In this document: positions 7,081-16,176 of the stretch, one piece after another | Layout of the letters: each line of letters opens with the position of its first letter | How positions within the stretch are numbered: the first letter of the stretch is position 1 | DNA from: CAMTUW01 sp947085035 | Lineage (GTDB): Bacteria; Actinomycetota; Coriobacteriia; Anaerosomatales; PHET01 | Direction: 5' to 3' | Length of the DNA stretch: 47,041 nucleotides | Assembly (NCBI GenBank): GCA_947085035.1 | Contig: CAMTUW010000037.1 | Coordinates: 1-47,041 of the forward strand | Notes under the pieces: generated by a model | Seen by the model: the letters and a program-made list of their open reading frames with translations, nothing else | Told to the model about the DNA's origin: nothing | The model's database searches: none | Translations under genes and position numbers: made by a program

Positions 7081-9302
7081 AGGCGCGTGAGCGACCAGCA
7101 CGCGTGCACGTGCGGCGTGCGGTCGAAGTCTTTGGGGATCGTGCGTCGAGTCAGGTCGCGCGCGGCGAGCCCCACGGTCTCAAGTGCCCCGACGTCCATC
7201 TCGAAGCGCTTCTTGTTGCACGAGAAGATGATGGTTCCTCCCTCATCGAGCAGCGAGGCCACCTGGGTGATAAGTGCGACGTGGTCACGCTGGACGTCAA
7301 ACGCCGTGTCCATGCGTTTCGAGTTCGAGAAGGTGGGTGGGTCACAGAAGATGAGATCGAAGCGCTCGGGGCGCCCTCTGGCCTCGCCGAGCCAAGCGAA
7401 CACATCGGCGCGCACCACGTTGTGCTGCGGAGGGGCGAAGCCGTTGCGCTCGAGGTTGCGAGCGGCCCACTCGGTATAGGTCCGAGACATGTCGACGCTG
7501 GTCGTGGTCGCGGCTCCACCGGCTGCGGCATGGACACTCACGGCCCCGGCGTACGCGAACAGGTTCAGGAACCGCGTACCGGGTGCCACCTCGCGCACCA
7601 TCGCCCGTGTGTCCCGGTGATCGAGGAAGAGTCCTGTGTCGAGGTAGTCGGAGAAGTTCACCTCGAACAGCAGTCCTTGCTCAGCCACCACACCGGTCGC
7701 TCCTATGTGGGACGCGCGCCCGTACTGCGCGCTTCCCCGCTGACGCTCGCGCCGTTTCATGAACGCGTCGGCAGCGGCCACGCCCATCACGTCACAGGCG
7801 ATACTCACCGCCGTCTCGGCACGCGTCGCGGCGCGCACGGGGTCGATTCCCGTGGGCGGCGCGTACTCGGCCAGGTGAAGCCACGTCCGCCCCTCGTCTC
7901 TTCCCGCACCGCGGTACACATCGATGGCGAAGTTGTAGTCGGGCAGATCGGCGTCATAGATCCGGTAGCAGCTCACGCCGGTGCGTCGCGCCCAGGTCCC
8001 GTAGTGCTTCGCCATCTTGCGCAGCCGGTTTCGGAAGGCTTCGGCCGCGGGGCCCTCGATCTCGACGCCGAGCTGGGCCGGAGGCGATGTCGCACGAACG
8101 ACAGCGCCACCTGCGCGAAGAGCCCCCGGTGATGCGAACACGAGGACCTTCGTCGGAATCTTGCCGTTGAAGACCTCATGCGTGGCCGACGGTCGCATGG
8201 AAAGCCCCGCCGCGACACTCTCGTCGCTGGTGATCAGCGCGAGATCCCATCCGGGAAACCCGGTTCGCATCACGCGCGATATCTCGCCGTACAGAACTTT
8301 CAGGCCGCGCGGATCGGTCAGGCGCTCGCCGTAGGGCGGGTTACAGGCCAGGAGTCCGTGCTCGACGCCTGCGTGCGCTGCCGCGTTCGTCAGCGCACGG
8401 ATCTCAAGTCGTACCACGGACTCGAGCCCGGCTCGCTTCACGAAGTCGCGCGCGACCGCTATGGCTTGGGGATCGCTGTCGGAGGCGACGATGGGCACCA
8501 TCCGGGCAAGGCCACGCGCTCGCCGCTGTGCCGCCTCATCGCGAAGCGACTCCCACGCCGCGGCGTCGTGTCCGAGCCACCGGTCGAAACCCCACTCGCG
8601 GCGAAGCAGTCCGGGAGCGATGTCACCGGCGATCAGGGCCGCCTCGAGAGCAAGCGTCCCTGAGCCGCAGAACGGGTCGACGAACGCACCGCCCCGAGCG
8701 GCGATATTCTCCCAATCGGCGAACCCGAGAACAGCGGCCGCGAGTGTCTCCTTGATCGGGGCGGCCACTTGGACGCCTGCCTCTCGATACCCTCGTCGAT
8801 GCAGCGGAGAACCGGCCAAGTCGATCGATATCTTCGCGGTTCCGTCCCGTACGACGACGTTGATCCGGACCTCGGGATCGCGCGCATCGACGCTCGGGCG
8901 TATCCCGAACCGATCACGCATGCGGTCGACGATGGCGTCTTTGACCCGCACCGCGGTGAACTGCGTGTTGCGCAGCGCGTCGTTGACGCCGGTGGCATCC
9001 ACGGCGAGGGTGCCGTCAGGGCGCAGGTGGTCCTCCCACGGGATCTCTCGGATTCCCTCGTACAGGGAGTCTGCGCTCGACGCGTCAATCTGTCCCAGCG
9101 AAAGGAGGACGCGACTCGCATACCGGGTCCACATGAGGCTGCGATACGCATCGGCGAGCGCGCCCGCGAACAGCACCCCACCGCGCTGTGGCCGTACGCC
9201 ACGGATACGCAGCGCTCGCAACTCGGCAGCGAGCAGGGGTTCGAGACCGCGAGCGCAGGGGGCATAGAACGCGTGGCGAGCGTCGTTTCGAGAGTCGCTC
9301 AC
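7077..9302 (-). CDS. rlmKL: Bifunctional 23S rRNA guanine methyltransferase RlmKL
   Basis: This 741-residue protein should methylate two guanines of 23S rRNA (m2G2445 and m7G2069 in E. coli numbering) using S-adenosylmethionine. Its order is a THUMP domain, then the RlmL methyltransferase with motif ACNPPYGERL, then the RlmK methyltransferase. RlmK shows FLNLFAYAGAVSVHAAAGGA for SAM binding and FDLIFCDPPTFSNS as its catalytic loop. Both halves look intact and the length is close to E. coli RlmKL (about 700). The start is GTG at 9302, overlapping the stop of the upstream NlpC/P60-like gene (GTGA). The start of the YgjP-like gene overlaps its own stop, so the three form one tight unit. Confidence 0.93.
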   Translation of the reverse strand: MSDSRNDARHAFYAPCARGLEPLLAAELRALRIRGVRPQRGGVLFAGALADAYRSLMWTRYASRVLLSLGQIDASSADSLYEGIREIPWEDHLRPDGTLAVDATGVNDALRNTQFTAVRVKDAIVDRMRDRFGIRPSVDARDPEVRINVVVRDGTAKISIDLAGSPLHRRGYREAGVQVAAPIKETLAAAVLGFADWENIAARGGAFVDPFCGSGTLALEAALIAGDIAPGLLRREWGFDRWLGHDAAAWESLRDEAAQRRARGLARMVPIVASDSDPQAIAVARDFVKRAGLESVVRLEIRALTNAAAHAGVEHGLLACNPPYGERLTDPRGLKVLYGEISRVMRTGFPGWDLALITSDESVAAGLSMRPSATHEVFNGKIPTKVLVFASPGALRAGGAVVRATSPPAQLGVEIEGPAAEAFRNRLRKMAKHYGTWARRTGVSCYRIYDADLPDYNFAIDVYRGAGRDEGRTWLHLAEYAPPTGIDPVRAATRAETAVSIACDVMGVAAADAFMKRRERQRGSAQYGRASHIGATGVVAEQGLLFEVNFSDYLDTGLFLDHRDTRAMVREVAPGTRFLNLFAYAGAVSVHAAAGGAATTTSVDMSRTYTEWAARNLERNGFAPPQHNVVRADVFAWLGEARGRPERFDLIFCDPPTFSNSKRMDTAFDVQRDHVALITQVASLLDEGGTIIFSCNKKRFEMDVGALETVGLAARDLTRRTIPKDFDRTPHVHACWSLTRL

Positions 9303-9910
9303 TGAACCGTGTCCTCCGAGAGCTTCACGCGATCACGAACGGCGGCGTAGCGGTAGGGGGCGAAGCCCGGGGCGCTCCAGAATCCCGACGCGCCCCACCT
9401 GATCACCGAACGCACGGTGCCCTTCGACGATCCCGACTGGTGGTAGCCGACGTAACTCTTGCGCGTCTCGTCAGTCCAGTCGACGAAGATCACCGCATGA
9501 CCGTAGGGCACCCGCTTCCCGTCAATGACGGCATCGCTCGGACGTAAGATGACGTCGCCCGGCCTGAGGTGTGACTTCTCGATCGGGGTGAGCCTCGGAC
9601 GCAACGACGCCGTTGTCAACGAGAGCGGTCCACCGGTTCTGGTCCTGAGGTTCAGACACATCGAGACGAAGCCGGAGCAGTCCGTGCGATACCCCGCGAA
9701 CTGCGGGTTCACGGCGCTCGTGGGAACGAGCGAGCCCTCGACCGTCGCGAAGCGTTTCTTACTGTACGGCACTTCTCGGGCGACCCACACCTCAGCGCGC
9801 GCGATGACGAAAGACCGGGAGATCGCGGCGGCGAAAGTCGGTGCGACCAGAGCCGCGACGAGTGCGAGGGAGATCACCACGAGGAGACGCTTGCTGCCGC
9901 TGTGTACCAT
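9299..9910 (-). CDS. Secreted NlpC/P60-like cysteine hydrolase
   Basis: This protein of about 203 residues starts with a hydrophobic signal segment (RLLVVISLALVAALVAPTFA) and so is likely exported. The catalytic Cys lies in TDCSGFVSMCLNLR and the His in YGHAVIFVDW, the order and spacing of NlpC/P60-type or CHAP-type peptidoglycan hydrolases. A Gln/His about 20 residues further on may complete the site. ATG 9910 is preferred over GTG 9916. Its natural substrate is probably cell-wall peptide, but this lineage uses the fold for other amide bonds too. It overlaps rlmKL by 4 nt. Confidence 0.75.
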   Translation of the reverse strand: MVHSGSKRLLVVISLALVAALVAPTFAAAISRSFVIARAEVWVAREVPYSKKRFATVEGSLVPTSAVNPQFAGYRTDCSGFVSMCLNLRTRTGGPLSLTTASLRPRLTPIEKSHLRPGDVILRPSDAVIDGKRVPYGHAVIFVDWTDETRKSYVGYHQSGSSKGTVRSVIRWGASGFWSAPGFAPYRYAAVRDRVKLSEDTVQ

Positions 9911-9958
9911 GGCCACCTGCTACGACGAGGACTGCGAGATTACGGCCCCGCGAGTATA

Positions 9959-12900
9959 TCAGGGAATCCGGATGTAGGCCCACGAGGTCACCGTGCGCGC
10001 GTGCCCGGTGTCGGAGTGGACGAACCGGACGCGCCATGCTCCCCGAGGCATCGCGAGCGATGATCTCACGGTGGTCAAAGAGGTCCGCACGGTCTTGGAG
10101 TGCCCGCTCGCGCGGTAGACCCCGTCAGACCCACGTTTCTGCACCTCCACGCGCACCGCAGCTCCGGTGTGAGCGGGCCTGATCGTGCCGGTCACCGCGA
10201 AGCGCACACCCGGCCTCGCCGTCGTGGGCACCTTCCTGACGAGGTAGGCCTTCGGCCTGATCACCACGTCACGCACCACGGTCGTGTTGAGCGAGTCGGT
10301 CGGGAATCTGACCCGATACGTCGTCTTTGACCTCACGAGCGGGGCCGCAGCGCGATACATCCCGGGAAAGCCCGAGACGGCGGAAAACGTCGCGACCCGC
10401 ATCCCGGTCGAGTTCTCCAAGTGAAGCGCACGTCCGGGCAGTGGCTCGCCTCGCGAGTCGGCGAGACGCACCACGACCGTGCCGCGCGCCCCGTAGGCGG
10501 GAGCGAGGGATGAAAGCGTCGTCGCGAGCGAGACGAGCGAGGAGCGGTCGACGCCGTCGGGCTCGACCACGACGAACGGCACGGCGGCAGGCAGCGTCGC
10601 CGAGACGGTGCGCGCGACCGTGTCCGTGGCCGCCTGCGCATCCACCCACTCGCCGTCTTGCAGAGCGAGCAGGCGCAGCGAGGCTGCACGCCACGCCGGA
10701 AGACGCGAGTCATACGGGACCGTCACGCGCATCTCGCCTGATTGTTCGCCGCTGAAGCGCAGGCTCCAGACCGTGCCGAGCACGCTGCCGGACGCAACGG
10801 AGCGCGGCAGGCTCGACGTGCGCGAGACCGTGGCCACGCCGGAGCTCGTCACCGACCGCAGGGCCCAGACGCTCCCCGCAGCGGGCTCGGTGGCCTCTGC
10901 GGGGACCGAGACTTCGAACCGCTGCAGCGGACCGGGTCCGACCGGTGCGGTTCCCGATCCGCCGGGCATTCTGATCGCGAGCTGCGCGGACTGAGCGGAC
11001 AATCGGCCCAGGCCGTCGAGCGCTCGGATGGTGAACGCGACTTGAGAGCCGGGCGCCAGATCGCTCACGCGCAGGTCGAGCCCACTGGTCTCGCCAACGA
11101 GAAGCCCATCGTGGGCGATGACCGCATAGCGATCGACCCCGACTCCCGCCGCGTCGATCGCCGCCGTCCACGAAAGATCGACACTGTCGTGGCCTATGGA
11201 CTTGAACCACGGTGCTGACCCCATCACGAGCGACGAAGACTCGCCGGGCGCGGGGGGTGAGGCGGTGATGGTCGTCGTCTTCGCGGTCTCGAGGTTACCA
11301 ACCGCGTCGACCGAATGGAACCGAAGAACGTGGGTGCCTACCCCGGCCAGGGTGAACGGTCCCGTGTAGGGCACCTGCGCACCGCCGTTGAGGCGGTACC
11401 ATGTGGAAGCCGCCCCCGAGCGGTCATCCGTTGCGAGAAGGGAGACCGAGATCCCCATCGGAACCGTTGCGATGTGAGACGAAGTGACCGGAGCGACCCG
11501 ATCGACCACGAGCGTCCTGCTCACCCTCAGCACATTGCTCGCCGCGTCCCAGTACTCTGCGGTCACGGTGTGCGAGCCGTCTCGCGACGGCAGAGTGACG
11601 CTCGCTCCAGCGGCGAACACGGTAGGCGTACTCAAGCCCGTACCAGGATCGAAACGCATCCACAGCAACCCCGAGTGCGCGTCAGAGAGCGCCGCCACAA
11701 CGGGTACTGCGGTCGAGCTCGTGAAGTGGGAGCCCAGCGGGCCGATGCTCACGGTGCCCGTGGGGGGCGTGACGTCACTTCGCAGCCGGTAGTGCGCGGT
11801 CTCGCCACCCTGCCCCGATGCGCTCACCGCCCGAACGTGGAACCAGCGCACGCCCTGCGGAACAGTGAATGCCAGGGAAGACGAGGTGGTGTCGATCTCA
11901 AGATCAGGCTCGGTCGAGGGCGAGATGTCGATGACGTAGGAGTAGCCCGCCACCTCGGACTCGGAGCGAAACGACATGCTCGCGGAGGTGGCGCGGTACC
12001 AGGTGTCCTGTGACGGGTGCGTCGACGAGGTCACCGGCGGTGGGCCCGGGGCCGCCTCGACGCCGTACAGGAACACGGCGCCTGCGCGGTCGTCGACCGA
12101 GAGGGCGCGTCGGTTCTGGCCCCGTACCCCGGCGCCCATGACGCGCCACGTGTTCGGATACTGATCGTCGAGGCCCACCGTATGACCCAGCTCATGAAGC
12201 GCGACGCTCTGCACGTCCAACGCGGTACTCGAGGCGGTCGTGGCCCACAGGTAGGTGTCGTCGAACAAGATGTCGGATTCGATGTAGTCTTTGCGACCCT
12301 CGTAGTACCAGAGGTAGTTCACCGCGAGCATGCCGCTTCCGGGGGCCGACGGAGTGAACCACATCTCGTTGATCCCGTTGCCGACACCTTGAGATTCCGT
12401 TCTCGTGCTCGTACCGGCGTAGCTGAGTTGGAACCTTGAATCCGCAACAGCGTTCCACGTGTCGAACGCCTTGCGTATCTCAGCTCCCTCGCCGGACATA
12501 TCAGCGGTGTTCTCGTTGATCCGATAGGCGACGGGGTTCGCGGGAAATCTCATGCCCGTCGTGCTGAAACTCGTGTCGTACTCAAACGTCGCGACAGAGT
12601 TTGAGCCCGTGGTGACCCTGAGCGGACCCGAGCTGGCGTTGGCCGGAACGCGGACGGTGATCGAGGTGTCCGACCACGACAGAACCGGCGCGTTGGTCTC
12701 GTAGGCCACCGCGACCGAAAGCCCGTGGACGAACTGCACCCGACCCGTTCCCTGAGAAGCGCCGAACCCGTTACCGCTTATCGTCACCGTGCGGTCCATG
12801 CCGGCGATCTGCTTCGTCGGCGTGACCGAGGCGATCGACATCGACGCGGCGGTCACCTCCGCCACATCCGACTGTGCGACCTGCGGTTCAAGCGCAAGGC

Positions 12901-13429
12901 CGCTCACGGACGCCAGCGGCGCGGCCAGGCTCGAGAGCGGGTCGACACCGGCACGATAGAGGCGCACACGGCGCTCCAGCTCTGTGACGGTGATGCCCAG
13001 ATTCGCGACGCGACCGTCGACGATGGCCATCTTGCCCTGGAAGGCACCCACCACGAAGCCTTCGCGCGACAAGAAGAGCACACACCTCTCGCCTGGCGAG
13101 AACTGCGGCAGGTCGGGCACCCGAAGGCCAAGCCCGTCGACCACTCCGCCGGGCTGGGTGATTCGCAGTGCGTCTCCGCGCGAGCCGGCGATGATCCGCG
13201 TGACCCGCAGCGACGTGTCGGTCACCGGCGAGGGCGCGCGACCGCTACCTGCGTTGGCGTCTCGCGACGACCCCTTGACGACTGTGGCGACCACAATCGC
13301 GTCTGCCGCACGCGAAAGCTGGGGCAGATCCATCTCCAGCACAAGAGCCGAGGCGGCTTGAGGCACGACCGCAGACGCGAACGCGACCGCGGCGAGAAGT
13401 GCGGTGAACCAGGCCGAGCGAACTCTCAT
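9959..13429 (-). CDS. Large secreted matrixin-like metalloprotease with TIG and Ig/FN3-like modules
   Basis: This protein of 1156 residues has a signal peptide at 1-28 ending AASA. It is followed by an N-terminal domain, a TIG/IPT domain at about 198-284 (VTPTKQIAGMDRTVTISGNG) and a metzincin domain at about 298-456. The zinc motif is HELGHTVGLDD (residues 412-422), that is HExxHxxGxxD with Asp in place of the usual third His, and a likely Met-turn follows (WRVMGAG). Downstream come bacterial Ig-like repeats, a fibronectin-III-like domain near 740-830, and a C-terminal beta domain. No sortase motif or membrane anchor is visible at the C terminus (WAYIRIP). ATG 13429 is chosen for its signal peptide and GAGG site; GTG 13456 would overlap the upstream stop. 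It probably degrades extracellular protein. Confidence 0.82.
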   Translation of the reverse strand: MRVRSAWFTALLAAVAFASAVVPQAASALVLEMDLPQLSRAADAIVVATVVKGSSRDANAGSGRAPSPVTDTSLRVTRIIAGSRGDALRITQPGGVVDGLGLRVPDLPQFSPGERCVLFLSREGFVVGAFQGKMAIVDGRVANLGITVTELERRVRLYRAGVDPLSSLAAPLASVSGLALEPQVAQSDVAEVTAASMSIASVTPTKQIAGMDRTVTISGNGFGASQGTGRVQFVHGLSVAVAYETNAPVLSWSDTSITVRVPANASSGPLRVTTGSNSVATFEYDTSFSTTGMRFPANPVAYRINENTADMSGEGAEIRKAFDTWNAVADSRFQLSYAGTSTRTESQGVGNGINEMWFTPSAPGSGMLAVNYLWYYEGRKDYIESDILFDDTYLWATTASSTALDVQSVALHELGHTVGLDDQYPNTWRVMGAGVRGQNRRALSVDDRAGAVFLYGVEAAPGPPPVTSSTHPSQDTWYRATSASMSFRSESEVAGYSYVIDISPSTEPDLEIDTTSSSLAFTVPQGVRWFHVRAVSASGQGGETAHYRLRSDVTPPTGTVSIGPLGSHFTSSTAVPVVAALSDAHSGLLWMRFDPGTGLSTPTVFAAGASVTLPSRDGSHTVTAEYWDAASNVLRVSRTLVVDRVAPVTSSHIATVPMGISVSLLATDDRSGAASTWYRLNGGAQVPYTGPFTLAGVGTHVLRFHSVDAVGNLETAKTTTITASPPAPGESSSLVMGSAPWFKSIGHDSVDLSWTAAIDAAGVGVDRYAVIAHDGLLVGETSGLDLRVSDLAPGSQVAFTIRALDGLGRLSAQSAQLAIRMPGGSGTAPVGPGPLQRFEVSVPAEATEPAAGSVWALRSVTSSGVATVSRTSSLPRSVASGSVLGTVWSLRFSGEQSGEMRVTVPYDSRLPAWRAASLRLLALQDGEWVDAQAATDTVARTVSATLPAAVPFVVVEPDGVDRSSLVSLATTLSSLAPAYGARGTVVVRLADSRGEPLPGRALHLENSTGMRVATFSAVSGFPGMYRAAAPLVRSKTTYRVRFPTDSLNTTVVRDVVIRPKAYLVRKVPTTARPGVRFAVTGTIRPAHTGAAVRVEVQKRGSDGVYRASGHSKTVRTSLTTVRSSLAMPRGAWRVRFVHSDTGHARTVTSWAYIRIP

Positions 13430-13452
13430 ACGATGTGTCCTCGAGTAGAGCG

Positions 13453-14241
13453 TCACCCTTGACGCGAGAACCCTTCAACAACGTACGTGCCACTTCTCGG
13501 ATCGCGGCGCAATGTGATGAAACCAAGTGTCTGAGCGTCCTCGAGCAACTGAGTGAACGATTTGTAGCCGTACGTGGACTCCGTGAACGACGGTTGCTTG
13601 CGCTTGATGGTGTCTTTGAGCAGCGATGAGTGCATGACCTCGACGTTCTCGCGCTGAAGCGCTTCTATGGTCTCGAGTAGCAATTTAAAGGCCGGACGCT
13701 TCTTGCGAGGCAGATCCTCGCCAAGCGGCGGTGCGCCCGCCGCGGCCCCGATGTCTTCGTAGTAGATGAACTCGTCACAGTTCGATGCGAGAAGATCGCT
13801 CGTGGAATCCTTGAGGCCGACCCCGATGACGGTCTTTCCGTTCTCCTTGAGCTTGTTCACCAGTGGCGTGAAGTCGGAGTCTCCCGAGACGATCACGAAC
13901 GTGTCGATGTGATCCTTCGTGTAGGAGAGCTCCATGGCGTCCACGACCAGCCGGATGTCAGCGGAGTTCTTGCCGGTCATCCCCCGCTCAGGGATCTCGG
14001 TGAGCTCGATGCCCAACTCATGCATGGGCGTCACATAGTCGCCGAAGCGGCTCCAGTCCGAGTAGGCCCTCTTGGCGACGATCTTGCCCTTCTCCACGAG
14101 TCGCTCGAGGATCTTCTTCATGTCAAGCGTGCCGACGGCCTTTCCGCGAGCGGTGCGTCCCCGGGCGCCCCGAGGCTCGAGGCCAAGGGCCAGGTTCTCG
14201 AAGTCGATGAACACGGCGAGGCTGTGCGCTTCGTCCGACAT
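13453..14241 (-). CDS. NYN-domain (LabA/DUF88) RNase-like protein with C-terminal OST-HTH domain
   Basis: This 262-residue protein has a PIN-like NYN nuclease domain at about 7-155. Acidic and Asn residues typical of the metal site occur in VFIDFENLALG, SADIRLVVDAMELSY and VIVSGDSDFTPLV. The C-terminal ~90 residues (KRPAFKLLLETIEALQRE ... LLEDAQTLGFITLRRD) look like an OST-HTH/LOTUS domain, an RNA-binding winged helix. The start is ATG 14241, with GAGGGG 9 nt upstream. It is probably an RNA-processing or RNA-silencing factor; targets are unknown. The stop overlaps a possible GTG start of the protease gene. Confidence 0.87.
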   Translation of the reverse strand: MSDEAHSLAVFIDFENLALGLEPRGARGRTARGKAVGTLDMKKILERLVEKGKIVAKRAYSDWSRFGDYVTPMHELGIELTEIPERGMTGKNSADIRLVVDAMELSYTKDHIDTFVIVSGDSDFTPLVNKLKENGKTVIGVGLKDSTSDLLASNCDEFIYYEDIGAAAGAPPLGEDLPRKKRPAFKLLLETIEALQRENVEVMHSSLLKDTIKRKQPSFTESTYGYKSFTQLLEDAQTLGFITLRRDPRSGTYVVEGFSRQG

Positions 14242-14362
14242 GTGGTCAGTCCCCTCGTTCGTGCGCGTTTCGGTTGCGCGCATGGTCGTCTACGATGGTA
14301 CTCCACACGCGACGTGAGTGCCGCCTTGACGTGCGCGGCATCAAGGAACCGGAGGCGTGAGC

Positions 14363-14617
14363 ATGAGCGACGTGCGAGAACTCGACCTGACCGTCTACTG
14401 CAGGTCATGGTGTTCCGACTGCAAGCGCGCGAAGGCCTGGCTCGATGAGCGAGGAATCGCCTACGTCGAGATCGATGTCGACGCCGACAGCGACGCGAGA
14501 GCCTACGCGGAGTCGATCAACGACGGCCGGCTGCACACCCCGACGTTCGTGTGCGAGGAAGGCACATGTGTTGACTTCCGCCCCGAGCGCCTTTGTGAGC
14601 TACTCGGAATCGAGTGA
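14363..14617 (+). CDS. Glutaredoxin-family protein
   Basis: This small thioredoxin-fold protein of 84 residues has the redox pair in SWCSDCKRAKAWL (CSDC, i.e. CxxC). The cis-proline loop is HTPTFV. The fold is a typical glutaredoxin-like beta-alpha-beta. The start is ATG 14363, 7 nt after GGAGG; an in-frame GTG lies 6 nt upstream. It is transcribed divergently from the NYN gene, and its 3' end overlaps by 18 bp the 3' end of the convergent dehydrogenase gene. The substrate is unknown. The acidic stretch VDADSDARAYAES is typical of the NrdH/Grx-like subgroup of Gram-positive bacteria. Confidence 0.88.
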   Translation: MSDVRELDLTVYCRSWCSDCKRAKAWLDERGIAYVEIDVDADSDARAYAESINDGRLHTPTFVCEEGTCVDFRPERLCELLGIE

Positions 14618-15526
14618 GGCCGTGACGCCCGCCGCCGCGCGCTCCTCGTCGGAGGCGTACAGCAGCCAAAGCGCCTGAGTGCCCAGCTCGCTGCCGCCAC
14701 CGGAGTCAAGCGACTCGTAGAGCCTCTTGGCGAGTTCCAGACCCGGCAGGGCAAGACCCATCGACTCGGCTTGGAGCACGGCGATCCGCAGGTCCTTGAC
14801 GAAGTGCTTCACGTAGAAGCCAGGGGCGAAGTCACCGCTGAGCACCCGTGGCCCGTAGTTGACGAGCGACCACGAGTTCGCGCTGCCGCCCGAGAGCGTC
14901 TCGATGACTCTGGCCGGATCCAGTCCGGCGCCGCGCGCGTAGCTGAGACACTCGGCCAGACCGAACATCGATGCGGCGATAGCGATCTGGTTGGCCATCT
15001 TGCAGTGCTGCCCCGAGCCCGGTCCACCATGCAAGGTGATGTTCTTCCCCATCGCCGCGAACAGCGGATGAGCGCGACGATAGGCCCCCTCGTCTCCACC
15101 GACCATGATCGTGAGCGTCGCGTTTCTCGCCCCGACGTCTCCTCCGGAGACCGGCGCGTCGAGCGCGCTCAGACCACGCGCCCCGGCCTTTCGCGCGATC
15201 TCGACGGACAAAGCCGGCGATGATGTGGTCATGTCGACGAGCAGAGTCCCGTCTGAAGCGCTGGCGATGATGCCGTTCTCGCCAAGGTAGCTCGCACTGA
15301 CGTCATCGGGGTAGCCGACCATCGTGATGACGGCATCGGCGTCTCGGGCCGCCTCGCCCGCAGACTCACACCACGTCGCGCCCCTCTCGACAAGAACGGC
15401 AGCCTTGTCGCGAGTGCGGTTGAAGACGCGCAAGTGAAAGCCGGCATCCATCAGATGACCGGCCATCGCGGCGCCCATGACGCCGGTGCCCACGAAAGCG
15501 ACGGTGCGGATATCGGCAGCGCTCAT
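14600..15526 (-). CDS. 3-hydroxyisobutyrate/tartronate-semialdehyde reductase-family NAD(P) dehydrogenase
   Basis: This 308-residue beta-hydroxyacid dehydrogenase has the Rossmann motif VGTGVMGAAMAGHLMDAG at residues 9-26, the substrate loop DAPVSGGDVGARNATLTIMVGG and the catalytic Lys in GQHCKMANQIAIA. Arg in FNRTRDKA suggests NADPH preference, as Arg after the second beta strand often does, but this is weak. The start is ATG 15526 with AAAGGA about 8 nt upstream; a longer frame to 15607 has no homologous sequence. Enzymes of this family reduce glyoxylate, succinate semialdehyde or tartronate semialdehyde. The exact substrate cannot be told. Confidence 0.88.
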   Translation of the reverse strand: MSAADIRTVAFVGTGVMGAAMAGHLMDAGFHLRVFNRTRDKAAVLVERGATWCESAGEAARDADAVITMVGYPDDVSASYLGENGIIASASDGTLLVDMTTSSPALSVEIARKAGARGLSALDAPVSGGDVGARNATLTIMVGGDEGAYRRAHPLFAAMGKNITLHGGPGSGQHCKMANQIAIAASMFGLAECLSYARGAGLDPARVIETLSGGSANSWSLVNYGPRVLSGDFAPGFYVKHFVKDLRIAVLQAESMGLALPGLELAKRLYESLDSGGGSELGTQALWLLYASDEERAAAGVTASLDSE

Positions 15527-15587
15527 GGTCTCGTCCTTTTGGCGGTCGTCAGTAGGTTGCGGCGTCGAATCGTGGCTCACACGCGAT

Positions 15588-16163
15588 TCAGTCGGCGAGT
15601 CGCTCAAGGACCCAGGCCATGTTCTCGCCCAAACGCTTCATCGTGGCGAGCCCCTCTTCGTCCTCGGCCACCGCGCCTTTCGCGCCGCCGATGCCGATGT
15701 TCCAGTAGCTCGAGCCCACGATGAGCATCTCGGAGATGAGGAAGAGGTGGTTGATCGTGTCGAAGGCGTGCATCGCACCGGCACGACGCACCGCCACGAT
15801 GGCCGCGCCGGGCTTGCGCGCGAAGGGATTCCCGTTGCCCCGGGCAACGTATCCGGCACGGTCGATGATCGCCTTCATCTCGGCGGTGACGTCGGCGAAG
15901 TAGGTGGGACTGCCCAGCAGGATGGCGTCGGCCTGAAGCAGCGCGTCGATCACGGCGTTGCCGTCATCAGTGCGACCGTGACAGCGTCGATCGGCCTTCT
16001 TGCGACATGCCCCGCATGCGGTGCAGCCGCGGATGTCTTTGCCGGCGAGCTCGATGAGCTCGCATTCGTGCCCTGCCGCGACAAGCGGCGCGAAGGCGGT
16101 CTCGATCAGCATCGTGGTGTTGCCCGAAGCGCGAGCGGAACCGTTCACAGCTACGACCTTCAT
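15588..16163 (-). CDS. Iron-sulfur flavoprotein (NADPH-dependent FMN reductase fold)
   Basis: This 191-residue flavodoxin-like protein has an FMN phosphate loop in NGSARASGNTTML (7-19). Cys47, Cys50, Cys53 and Cys61 form CX2CX2CX7C, the compact cysteine motif of archaeal/anaerobe iron-sulfur flavoproteins (Isf), which bind FMN and a [4Fe-4S] cluster. GSPTYFADVTAEMKAIIDRAGY is the usual second flavin loop. It probably accepts electrons from ferredoxin and may reduce O2, peroxide or other acceptors. The start is ATG 16163, 7 nt after GGAG; the ATG at 16169 is too close to that site. A short membrane-protein gene lies just upstream on the same strand. Confidence 0.87.
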   Translation of the reverse strand: MKVVAVNGSARASGNTTMLIETAFAPLVAAGHECELIELAGKDIRGCTACGACRKKADRRCHGRTDDGNAVIDALLQADAILLGSPTYFADVTAEMKAIIDRAGYVARGNGNPFARKPGAAIVAVRRAGAMHAFDTINHLFLISEMLIVGSSYWNIGIGGAKGAVAEDEEGLATMKRLGENMAWVLERLAD

Positions 16164-16176
16164 AGTCATTCTCCTT

